This document shows, in pieces, positions 1 through 6,713 of a stretch of DNA of 7,373 bases. The notes beneath the pieces are model-generated. The model worked only from the letters and a program-made list of their open reading frames with translations. It was not told where the DNA came from and ran no database searches. How positions within the stretch are numbered: position 1 is the first letter of the stretch; each line of letters starts with the position of its first letter. The position numbers and the translations under genes were made by a program. The stretch covers positions 1-7,373 of the forward strand of contig JAAFHG010000173.1 of assembly GCA_013297585.1 (NCBI GenBank). The letters are read 5' to 3'. Source of the stretch: Chitinophagales bacterium. GTDB lineage: Bacteria; Bacteroidota; Bacteroidia; Chitinophagales; Chitinophagaceae.

Positions 1-405
1 GAAGGAACGCCTCAGTTTAAGAATTTCTTGGTAAAAAATATTGTGTGCGATGGTGCTGAAAAAGCTGTGTTTATAAGAGGCTTGCCAGAAATGAGCATTA
101 AAAATATTGCCATGGAAAATATGGTGATTAAGGCTAAGAAAGGTATTATTTGTGAAGAAGCTGACGCTATTTCTTTTAAAAATGTTCAAGTGCTTGTTGC
201 TGAAACAAACCCTGTGGTGGCTATTCAGAACGGTGCAAATATTGCTTTTGATAAATTGAGTTATAACAATGGTGCCGAATTATTATTTGGCATTAAAGGT
301 GCTAATAGTAAAGCTGTAACTGTTGTAAATACTGATGTTACTAAAGCAAAAGCGAAAGCAGAATTTACAGCAGGTGCAACAGACAAGGTATTGACGATTA
401 AATAA
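1..405 (+). CDS. Polygalacturonase (GH28), C-terminal fragment
   Basis: The reading frame is open from base 1 and ends at TAA 403-405, leaving 134 residues of a protein that begins upstream of the window. No start codon should be assigned inside it. The fragment shows the repeating short-strand pattern of a right-handed parallel beta-helix (FKNFLVKNIVCDG, MSIKNIAMENMVIKA, ISFKNVQV, IAFDKLSYN). The stretch around residues 24-31 (VFIRGLPE) matches what I recall of the C-terminal coils of Bacteroidota GH28 proteins. GH28 enzymes hydrolyse alpha-1,4 bonds between galacturonate residues and are normally exported; the catalytic Asp residues and any signal peptide lie upstream and cannot be checked. 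The neighbouring pectin genes support the call. Another beta-helix pectinase is the main alternative. Confidence 0.8.
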   Translation, partial: EGTPQFKNFLVKNIVCDGAEKAVFIRGLPEMSIKNIAMENMVIKAKKGIICEEADAISFKNVQVLVAETNPVVAIQNGANIAFDKLSYNNGAELLFGIKGANSKAVTVVNTDVTKAKAKAEFTAGATDKVLTIK

Positions 406-418
406 TCTGAAAGTTGCA

Positions 419-452
419 GTGTAGATACCTCGTTACTCGGTACAGGCTACAC
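419..452 (+). other. Imperfect stem-loop in the gap before the pectin operon
   Basis: In the 82-base gap 406-487, GTGTAG (419-424) pairs with CTACAC (447-452). An internal bulge follows (A425 against 443-446), then TACC (426-429) pairs with GGTA (439-442) around a nine-base loop. No T-run follows, so it is not a canonical intrinsic terminator. It lies 14 bases after the GH28 stop and 35 bases before the GH105 start, so it could be a 3'-end mRNA structure, a leader element of the next operon, or one copy of a dispersed palindromic repeat. I see no clear Bacteroidota-type promoter (TTTG plus TAnnTTTG) elsewhere in the gap. Confidence 0.4.
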
Positions 453-487
453 GGACGATTCATAGAATTACAAAAGCTGGTTACAAA

Positions 488-2407
488 ATGAAAAAATTAC
501 TGATAATAGGGTTGGCTTGTGTGAGTTTGAAAGCCACAGCACAAGATGCTTACAGCGCAAGGCTTGCTAAAACTGCTATGACTTTATGGACAGATACGAG
601 TGCTGCTAGCCCTCATAGATTGCCACAGAAATGGAGTTACGACCAAGGGGTGATTTTGAAAGGTATTGAAGGCTTGTGGCTGCAAACGGCTGATAAAAAA
701 TACTTTGACTACATGCAGAAATGCATGGACTTTTTTGTAGATGATAAAGGTGTAATAAGAACTTACAAAAAGGACGATTACAACATAGACAACGTGCTAT
801 GCGGTAGAATTTTATTGACACTTTTTAAAGTAACTGGTAAGGATAAATACTACAAAGCCGCCGCTACTTTACGTGATCAATTACGGACACATCCACGTAC
901 AAAAGAAGGTGGTTTTTGGCACAAGAAAATATATACCAATCAAATGTGGCTAGATGGCTTGTATATGGGCGAGCCTTTTTATGCCGAATGGTCTACAACC
1001 TTTGGTGATACTGCTGCTTACAATGATATTATCAATCAATTTGTATGGATGGAAAAACATACAAGAGAAGCAAAAACTGGTTTACTATATCATGGCTGGG
1101 ATGAAAGTAAAGAGCAATTATGGGCCAATAAAATCACTGGTACTTCGCCTCATTTTTGGGCAAGAGCTATGGGCTGGTATGGCAATGCATTGGTAGATGT
1201 GATAGAGCAAATGCCTGCATCGTACAAGAAGAGAGATTCGCTAGTAAATATTTTAAAACGCTTTGCAGTAGCAGTACAAAAAGTGCAAGATGCTAAAACT
1301 GGTTTGTGGTACGATATACTAGACAAGCCAACTGCAAAAGGCAACTACTTAGAAGCATCAGCGAGTTCAATGTTTGTATATGCTTTGGCAAAAGGTGTGC
1401 GTTTGGGTGTATTGCCTGCTAATTATTTAGCAGTGTCTAAAAAAGGGTACGATGGCATTCTAAAAACATTTATAGAAACTGATGCCAATGGGCAAACCAA
1501 TTTAAAAGGTACCGTAAGTGTGAGTGGCCTTGGTGGTAAGCCTTACAGAGATGGTAGCTACGAGTATTACATGAGTGAGAAAGTAATAGTTAACGATGGT
1601 AAAGGTATAGGTGCATTTATTCAAGCGGCTAATGAAATGGAAGCAATACCTGCTTTAGCAACAGGCAAGGGTAAAACGGTAACGCTTGACCATTACTTTA
1701 ATAGCGAAGTGAAAAAGGATATTACTGGTGTAGAAAAGCCGTTTCACTATGTATGGGAAGAAATGGATAATAATGGGTTCTCATTATTAGGTCATGTGTT
1801 TAATAGTTATGGTGTAAAAACAGAAACTTTATTTACCGCACCAACTGCAACCAATCTTAAAAAATCAGACATCTATATTATTGTAGATGCAGATAATTTC
1901 TCAGATAATCCTAAAATGAATTTAGTAAATGAGAAAGATGCTGCTAATGTGTATGAATGGGTGAAAGCAGGTGGTGTATTGATTTTGCTACACAACGATA
2001 AGCCAAACGCAGAGTTTGAACATTTTAACATCTTGACTGAAAAATTTGGTATTCACTTTAATGTAGATAGCCGTAATCAAGTAACAGGTTCGCAATTTGA
2101 AATGGGTGCTTTTAATTTTTCTGCGGCACAACCTATTTTTTCTTCTGCTAAAAAAGTGTATTTAAAAGAGATAAGCACACTTAAGCTTACAGCGACAGCA
2201 ACAAGTATTTTTAACGATAAAGGTGATGTAATAATGGCTGTAAGTAAAGTAGGTAAAGGGGCGGTATTTGCAGTGGGTGACCCTTGGTTGTACAACGAAT
2301 ATACTGATGGTAGAAAGTTGCCTGCTGACTTTGAAAATTTTAAAGCAGCTAATGCATTAGTAAGATGGGCTATTGAACAAACGAAAAAGAAAAGCATAAA
2401 AAAATAG
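488..2407 (+). CDS. Exported GH105 unsaturated rhamnogalacturonyl/galacturonyl hydrolase with extra C-terminal domain
   Basis: The protein has 639 residues. The ATG at 488 gives a signal peptide (MKKLLIIGLACVSLKATAQ) that probably cleaves near residue 19. Residues about 22-390 form the alpha/alpha-barrel GH105 domain (YteR/YesR type). Visible family motifs are NIDNVLCGR (99-107), hPRT..GGFWHKK (135-147), QMWLDGLYMGEPF (152-164), YHGWDESK (201-208) and FWARAMGWYGNAL (223-235). D156 aligns with the general-acid Asp of YteR and D101 with its partner Asp. Family members hydrate and release the 4,5-unsaturated uronate from lyase-generated oligosaccharides, which fits the PL10 gene directly downstream. 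Residues about 400-632 form a second alpha/beta domain, not needed in minimal GH105 enzymes, that resembles DUF4350/ThuA-like glutamine-amidotransferase folds. Whether the true substrate is unsaturated galacturonate-rhamnose or oligogalacturonide cannot be read from sequence. First gene of the inferred operon. Confidence 0.93.
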   Translation: MKKLLIIGLACVSLKATAQDAYSARLAKTAMTLWTDTSAASPHRLPQKWSYDQGVILKGIEGLWLQTADKKYFDYMQKCMDFFVDDKGVIRTYKKDDYNIDNVLCGRILLTLFKVTGKDKYYKAAATLRDQLRTHPRTKEGGFWHKKIYTNQMWLDGLYMGEPFYAEWSTTFGDTAAYNDIINQFVWMEKHTREAKTGLLYHGWDESKEQLWANKITGTSPHFWARAMGWYGNALVDVIEQMPASYKKRDSLVNILKRFAVAVQKVQDAKTGLWYDILDKPTAKGNYLEASASSMFVYALAKGVRLGVLPANYLAVSKKGYDGILKTFIETDANGQTNLKGTVSVSGLGGKPYRDGSYEYYMSEKVIVNDGKGIGAFIQAANEMEAIPALATGKGKTVTLDHYFNSEVKKDITGVEKPFHYVWEEMDNNGFSLLGHVFNSYGVKTETLFTAPTATNLKKSDIYIIVDADNFSDNPKMNLVNEKDAANVYEWVKAGGVLILLHNDKPNAEFEHFNILTEKFGIHFNVDSRNQVTGSQFEMGAFNFSAAQPIFSSAKKVYLKEISTLKLTATATSIFNDKGDVIMAVSKVGKGAVFAVGDPWLYNEYTDGRKLPADFENFKAANALVRWAIEQTKKKSIKK

Positions 2408-2410
2408 TTG

Positions 2411-3445
2411 ATGATAAGAAGTAGAAACATAGTAGTTATTGGTTTGTGTGCAGTGTTAGTATTACTACAAAAAACTGTTGTGGCACAGGATGCTGTGGCA
2501 GATAATATGCTGCTGTTTCAACGTAGCTATGGTGGCTGGCCTAAGCATTTTCACGAAAAAACTATCAATTACCAACAAACATTTTCTGAGGCTGAGAAAG
2601 CTGTTATTACAAATGAGGTTGACCAAAAAGATGCGACAATAGATAATAATGCTACTACTAAAGAAATTTGGTATTTGGCAAAAATGTATAAGCAATATCA
2701 CAATGCGAAATATTTAGCTGCGGTTGAAAATGGCGTTCGTTATTTGCTGAAAGCACAAAATAAAAATGGTGGCTGGCCACAATATTTTCCTGATACAAGA
2801 TTGTATAGAAGCCAAATTACTTACAACGATAACGCCATGATTAATGTGCTAAAAGTGTTGCAGGATGTAACGCTTAAACGCAATAATCTAGATGTTGTAG
2901 ATACTGCTTTAATAACTCAATGCAGCGTTGCCATTGAAAATGGTATTAGTTGTATTTTAAAAACACAGGTAATAGTTAATGGTAAGCTTACTGCGTGGTG
3001 CTCGCAGTACGATGCAGTAAGTTTAAAGCCTGCTAAAGCAAGGGCTTTTGAATTAGAATCGCTTAGTGGTAACGAGAGTGTAGGTATTGTAGATTTTTTA
3101 ATAGAACAACCGAATCCAAATCAAGACATAAAAGCCGCTATAAACGGCGCTATTACTTGGTTTAATGCGTCTAAAATTGTGGGCTATAGTTTTATAGAAA
3201 TGCCAGCAACGGGCACGCCTAAAGGCACAGATAGGGTATTAGTGCCAAATGCTGAGTCAATTATTTGGGCTAGATTTTATGACGTAGAAACGAACGAGCC
3301 ATTTTTTACAGGAAGAGATAGCCAAAAGAAAAAAGACGTAAAAGATATAGAATACGAAAGGCGCAATGGCTATGCTTGGTATGGCACTTGGCCTGCGCAA
3401 TTGTTAGCCAAAAAATATCCTAGTTGGGTTTCAAAAAATCAGTAG
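2411..3445 (+). CDS. pelA: Exported pectate lyase, family PL10
   Basis: The protein has 344 residues from the ATG at 2411. A TTG at 2408 is the only other in-frame start, because the GH105 stop TAG (2405-2407) is directly upstream in the same frame; ATG is preferred. Residues 1-26 form a signal peptide (hydrophobic 7-20, VVAQ end). PL10 hallmarks in order are MLLFQRSYGGWPKH (33-46), TIDNNATTKEIWYLAKMY (76-93), NGGWPQYFP (119-127), YNDNAMINVLKVLQDV (138-153), AWCSQYDAVSLKPAKARAFE (195-214), IIWARFYDV (284-292), FFTGRDS (298-304) and ERRNGYAWYGTWP (316-328). R211 sits where the family's proposed catalytic-base Arg lies. PL10 enzymes cleave de-esterified polygalacturonate by beta-elimination, usually with calcium, leaving 4,5-unsaturated ends for GH105. 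The length suits a single catalytic domain with no binding module. The next gene follows with no gap. The gene symbol follows common naming for this family. Confidence 0.93.
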   Translation: MIRSRNIVVIGLCAVLVLLQKTVVAQDAVADNMLLFQRSYGGWPKHFHEKTINYQQTFSEAEKAVITNEVDQKDATIDNNATTKEIWYLAKMYKQYHNAKYLAAVENGVRYLLKAQNKNGGWPQYFPDTRLYRSQITYNDNAMINVLKVLQDVTLKRNNLDVVDTALITQCSVAIENGISCILKTQVIVNGKLTAWCSQYDAVSLKPAKARAFELESLSGNESVGIVDFLIEQPNPNQDIKAAINGAITWFNASKIVGYSFIEMPATGTPKGTDRVLVPNAESIIWARFYDVETNEPFFTGRDSQKKKDVKDIEYERRNGYAWYGTWPAQLLAKKYPSWVSKNQ

Positions 3446-4498
3446 ATGGTCTATCAAAAGAAACATATCATCCATTGTTGTTTACTGCTAGTAGTAGTTC
3501 TTTTACAGCATTGTTTGGTGTGTGCACAAAATATTGTGGTAGACGTAACTGGTAAAGGCAATTATACAAGTATTCAAGCTGCTATCAATAGTTTATCTGA
3601 TGATGCTACAACACCAAGAATTATTCTCATTAAAAACGGTGTGTACAACGAGCAAGTGTTTATCTCTAAAAATAATATTGTTTTAAAAGGCGAAAGCAGG
3701 GTGAATACTATTCTTACGCAATCTATTGCTAGAGATGCTTTTCGCTGTACGCACAATGATGACTGGGGCGTTGCAGCACTTAATTTAAAAGGAAATGATA
3801 TTACCTTGATAAATCTTACTGTTCAGAATACTTATGGTTTTGATAACACTGGAAGTATTACTATTCCTTGCCCTAACGATACTGTAACGCATACAAAAGT
3901 TATAAAGAAAGACGGCCATCAAATGGCGCTTCGTAGTTTTAGCACTACACGCTTAGCCGTAATTAATTGTTTGCTTAAAGCTTATGCAGGCGATACTGTA
4001 AGCCCTTGGAATCTTGAAGATGGTATGTTTTATTTTAAAGATTGTACCATAGAAGGCGGTGTAGATTTTTATTGTCCAAGAGGTTGGGCTTATGCAGAGA
4101 ATTGTGTGTTCATAGCAAATACTGGCTCAGCAAGTATTTGGCACGATGGTTCTAAATATGAAGATTCTAAAACGGTGTTAAACAATTGTAGTTTCAAAGG
4201 TTTTGATGGCTTTAACCTTGGTCGTTACCATAAAGATGCGCAGTTTTATTTACTCAATTGTGTATTTGCCGATAACATGAAAGACCAAAATATTTATCGT
4301 GTAGCTACTACTAACACCATTCAGTGGGGCGAAAGAATTTACTATTTTAATTGCCATAGAAAAGCAGGTGACTATAAATGGTTTACAGATAATTTGCAAA
4401 CAGCTAAAGGTGCACCAAAACCTGCCGATATAAAAGCAGATTGGGTGTTTAATGGTAAATGGAACGCTTTAAAACAAGTACTAGCAAATGTTAACTAA
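3446..4498 (+). CDS. Exported pectinesterase, family CE8, divergent subtype
   Basis: The protein has 350 residues. ATG 3446 directly follows the PL10 stop (TAGATG), which is in the same frame, so no upstream start is possible. A signal peptide spans about residues 1-28 (hydrophobic 11-20, then CAQ). The mature start VVDVTGKGNYTSIQAAIN (31-48) is typical of pectin methylesterases, and a beta-helix follows. Active-site correspondences are HQMAL with Q159, AGDT with D183 (general acid position), GGVDFYCPRG with D207 (nucleophile position) and LGR with R260. The Gln that normally precedes the first Asp in the GYQDT motif is Gly182 here, and the usual LGRPW motif reads LGRYHK. These changes may mark a subtype rather than loss of activity, because both Asp and the Arg remain. 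Expected role: removal of methyl esters from homogalacturonan so that PL10 and GH28 can cut it. It overlaps the next gene by 11 bases. Confidence 0.88.
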   Translation: MVYQKKHIIHCCLLLVVVLLQHCLVCAQNIVVDVTGKGNYTSIQAAINSLSDDATTPRIILIKNGVYNEQVFISKNNIVLKGESRVNTILTQSIARDAFRCTHNDDWGVAALNLKGNDITLINLTVQNTYGFDNTGSITIPCPNDTVTHTKVIKKDGHQMALRSFSTTRLAVINCLLKAYAGDTVSPWNLEDGMFYFKDCTIEGGVDFYCPRGWAYAENCVFIANTGSASIWHDGSKYEDSKTVLNNCSFKGFDGFNLGRYHKDAQFYLLNCVFADNMKDQNIYRVATTNTIQWGERIYYFNCHRKAGDYKWFTDNLQTAKGAPKPADIKADWVFNGKWNALKQVLANVN

Positions 4499-5228
4499 GT
4501 CGCTGTCAATATTACTAATTACGTTATACCTGTTGATGCCACAGAAACATACAACTGTGTACATGATTGGCGATTCTACAATGGCTAATAAACAACTGGA
4601 TAAATTTCCTGAAACTGGTTGGGGCATGCCTTTTAGTAAAATGTTTAACGAATCTGTTACAGTAGATAACCGCTCTATGAATGGCAGAAGTACCAAGAGT
4701 TTTATTAATGAAAAACGCTGGCAGCCAATTGTAGATGCTTTGAAAGAAGGCGACTATGTTTTTATAGAATTTGGGCATAATGATGAGAAAGTAGATAAAC
4801 CTACTGTAGGAACTTCTATCGAAGAATTTAAAACCAATTTGATAAAATTTATTACTGAAACAAGGGCTGCAAAAGCAACACCTATTTTACTAACGCCAGT
4901 TAATAGATGGAAGTTTGATAGCCTTGGTCATTTTCAAGATACACATGGTACTTACCCTGATGCAGTAAGAGATGTAGCGAAAGCTTACAATGTGCCATTG
5001 ATAGATATGTACCAGAAAACAAAAGTATTGATGGAAAAAATTGGCCCAGAGGCGTCTCATAAATGGTTTAACCAATTAGAAAAAGGTGCACACTCTAATT
5101 ATCCTAACGGCATAAAAGACAACACACATTTTAGCCCCGCAGGTGCACAAGAAATGGCCGATTTAGTAGTAGAAGGCTTAAAAGAACTGCATATTGATTT
5201 GTATACACAACTAGTAAATAATAAATAG
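4488..5228 (+). CDS. Rhamnogalacturonan acetylesterase-like SGNH hydrolase (CE12)
   Basis: The protein has 246 residues. The start is well fixed: an in-frame TAG at 4482-4484 lies two codons before ATG 4488, which overlaps the end of the CE8 gene by 11 bases, suggesting coupled translation. Residues 5-17 are hydrophobic and likely act as a short signal peptide, although the cleavage site is unclear because the first core strand (TTVYMIGDST) begins at residue 22. SGNH blocks are all present: GDST with nucleophile S30, the Gly of NGRS (G65), GHND with N98, and DNTH with D211 and H214, matching the Asp-x-x-His end of rhamnogalacturonan acetylesterases. The expected reaction is removal of acetyl groups from pectic backbones, which exposes them to the neighbouring lyase and hydrolases. 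It could act on homogalacturonan acetyl esters as well as rhamnogalacturonan I; the sequence does not distinguish these. Confidence 0.9.
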   Translation: MLTKSLSILLITLYLLMPQKHTTVYMIGDSTMANKQLDKFPETGWGMPFSKMFNESVTVDNRSMNGRSTKSFINEKRWQPIVDALKEGDYVFIEFGHNDEKVDKPTVGTSIEEFKTNLIKFITETRAAKATPILLTPVNRWKFDSLGHFQDTHGTYPDAVRDVAKAYNVPLIDMYQKTKVLMEKIGPEASHKWFNQLEKGAHSNYPNGIKDNTHFSPAGAQEMADLVVEGLKELHIDLYTQLVNNK

Positions 5229-5234
5229 AACAAG

Positions 5235-6674
5235 ATGAAACCACTAAACGCAACCACAGTTGAAAAACCACAATTAACAGAGAAGATATTACAGTTTGGC
5301 GAAGGAAATTTTTTGCGTGCCTTTGTTGATTGGATGATTGATGGTGCTAATGAAAAAGGTATTATGAGTCATGGTATTGCAGTGGTTCAGCCTATTGCTC
5401 AAGGCGATTTTGTTAAGAATATTTTTAACCAACAAGATAGTTTATACCATGTTTATCTAGAAGGGATAAAAGATAAACAACCAGTTAAAGAAGTAGCATT
5501 AATTAAGAGTATTACACGTTTGTTGAATCCTTATTCAGACTATAAAGCTTACGAAGAATTATTTCTAAGCGATGCGTTAGAATTTATTTTCTCTAACACA
5601 ACAGAAGCTGGTATTCGTTACGAGGAAGGTGATGATATTTACGCAGAACCACCGGCATCTTTTCCTGCTAAAATGACAAGCTTGTTGTTTAAGCGTTTCA
5701 ATAAATTTAATGGTGACGCTAGTAAAGGTTTATCAATTGTTTGTTGCGAGCTTATTGAAGACAACGGCTCTACCTTGCGCCAATATATTTTACAACATGC
5801 TGCTGCAAATAATTTAGGCGAAGCCTTTGAAACTTGGGTTAAAAACCATTGCTTCTTCTACGATACTTTGGTAGATAGAATAGTTCCTGGTTTTCCTAAA
5901 GAAACCATTAATGAGATAAAAGAAGAAATTGGTTTTGATGACAATCTAGTAGTAAAAGGCGAGTACTTCCACGTATGGGCTATTGGTGGTGATAGCAGTA
6001 TTGCACAAAAATTACCTTTAGATAAAGCTGGTTACAATGTATTGTTCATGGATGATATTCATGACTTTAGAGCTAAAAAAGTACGCATACTCAATGGCTC
6101 GCACACAGCCATGGTGCCTGTTGCATTACAACTTGGTTGCGAAACAGTGATGGATGCATTTAACACACCAGAAGTAGAGCAGTTTATTAATAAAATGGTG
6201 GCTACAGAAGTGTTGCCTGTTATTAACGAAGATCCTGAAGAACTGAAAGCATTTGCTGCTAAAATTCTTGAACGTTTCTACAATCCGTATTTAAAGCATT
6301 ACTTAAAAGATATCTCGTTAAACTCATTGTCTAAATGGGAAACAAGAGATTTTCCTACGGTTAAAGACAACTTTACACAAAAGAATGAAAGTGCAAAACT
6401 GGTTACTTTCTCTTTTGCATCTTTATTGGTGTTGTATAGTGGTAAATCAGCGGCTAGCGCATTTACACCAAACGATACACCAGAATTTGTTGCCTTTATT
6501 CAGTCTACCTTTAACGCTAATGACATTGAAACTTGGGTAGACGGCATTGTAAGCAATAAAAGAATTTGGAAAGAAGATTTTACAACCGTGCCTTTCTTTG
6601 CAAGTGAAGTGACAAACTATGTAGCGTTGATTTTGAACAATGGAATGAAAGCCGCATTAGCAACCCTTTTGTAA
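5235..6674 (+). CDS. uxaB: Tagaturonate reductase (altronate oxidoreductase)
   Basis: The protein has 479 residues, close to the roughly 483 of E. coli UxaB. The CE12 stop TAG (5226-5228) is in frame two codons upstream, so ATG 5235 is the first possible ATG. There is no signal peptide, so it is cytoplasmic. It belongs to the polyol-specific long-chain (mannitol) dehydrogenase family. The N-terminal dinucleotide-binding domain carries LQFGEGNFLRAFVDWMID (19-36), DRIVPGFP follows at 214-221, and the C-terminal domain carries KVRILNGSH (282-290). There K282, N287 and H290 have the Lys-x4-Asn-x2-His spacing of the family's catalytic residues. The enzyme reduces D-tagaturonate to D-altronate with NADH, the second step of bacterial galacturonate catabolism. 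UxaA next door carries out the following step, which favours UxaB over fructuronate reductase UxuB. It lies six bases after the CE12 gene. Confidence 0.94.
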   Translation: MKPLNATTVEKPQLTEKILQFGEGNFLRAFVDWMIDGANEKGIMSHGIAVVQPIAQGDFVKNIFNQQDSLYHVYLEGIKDKQPVKEVALIKSITRLLNPYSDYKAYEELFLSDALEFIFSNTTEAGIRYEEGDDIYAEPPASFPAKMTSLLFKRFNKFNGDASKGLSIVCCELIEDNGSTLRQYILQHAAANNLGEAFETWVKNHCFFYDTLVDRIVPGFPKETINEIKEEIGFDDNLVVKGEYFHVWAIGGDSSIAQKLPLDKAGYNVLFMDDIHDFRAKKVRILNGSHTAMVPVALQLGCETVMDAFNTPEVEQFINKMVATEVLPVINEDPEELKAFAAKILERFYNPYLKHYLKDISLNSLSKWETRDFPTVKDNFTQKNESAKLVTFSFASLLVLYSGKSAASAFTPNDTPEFVAFIQSTFNANDIETWVDGIVSNKRIWKEDFTTVPFFASEVTNYVALILNNGMKAALATLL

Positions 6675-6713
6675 GCTAATACAAGTATTTTAAACAAACG
6701 ATAAACAGAGGTT

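Noticed and set aside
28..405. A separate 125-residue gene starting at TTG 28
   Set aside because: The same frame is open to base 1 and the upstream residues (EGTPQFKNF) continue the GH28 pattern, so this is the tail of a truncated gene, not a small gene.
954..1196. 80-codon open frame on the plus strand in another frame
   Set aside because: It overlaps the conserved GH105 motif region out of frame and encodes nothing recognisable.
2408..2410. TTG as the start codon of the pectate lyase gene
   Set aside because: An ATG follows immediately at 2411, is the stronger start, and gives an equally good signal peptide.
2077..2430. 117-codon open frame on the minus strand with a hydrophobic start
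   Set aside because: It is antisense to the GH105 C-terminal domain and the GH105-PL10 junction; its hydrophobic residues come from reading AT-rich coding DNA in reverse, and no family resemblance is seen.
6678..6689. AATAC-AA-GTATT palindrome after uxaB as an intrinsic terminator
   Set aside because: The stem is five AT-rich pairs with a two-base loop and only a short T-run, too weak to call a terminator.
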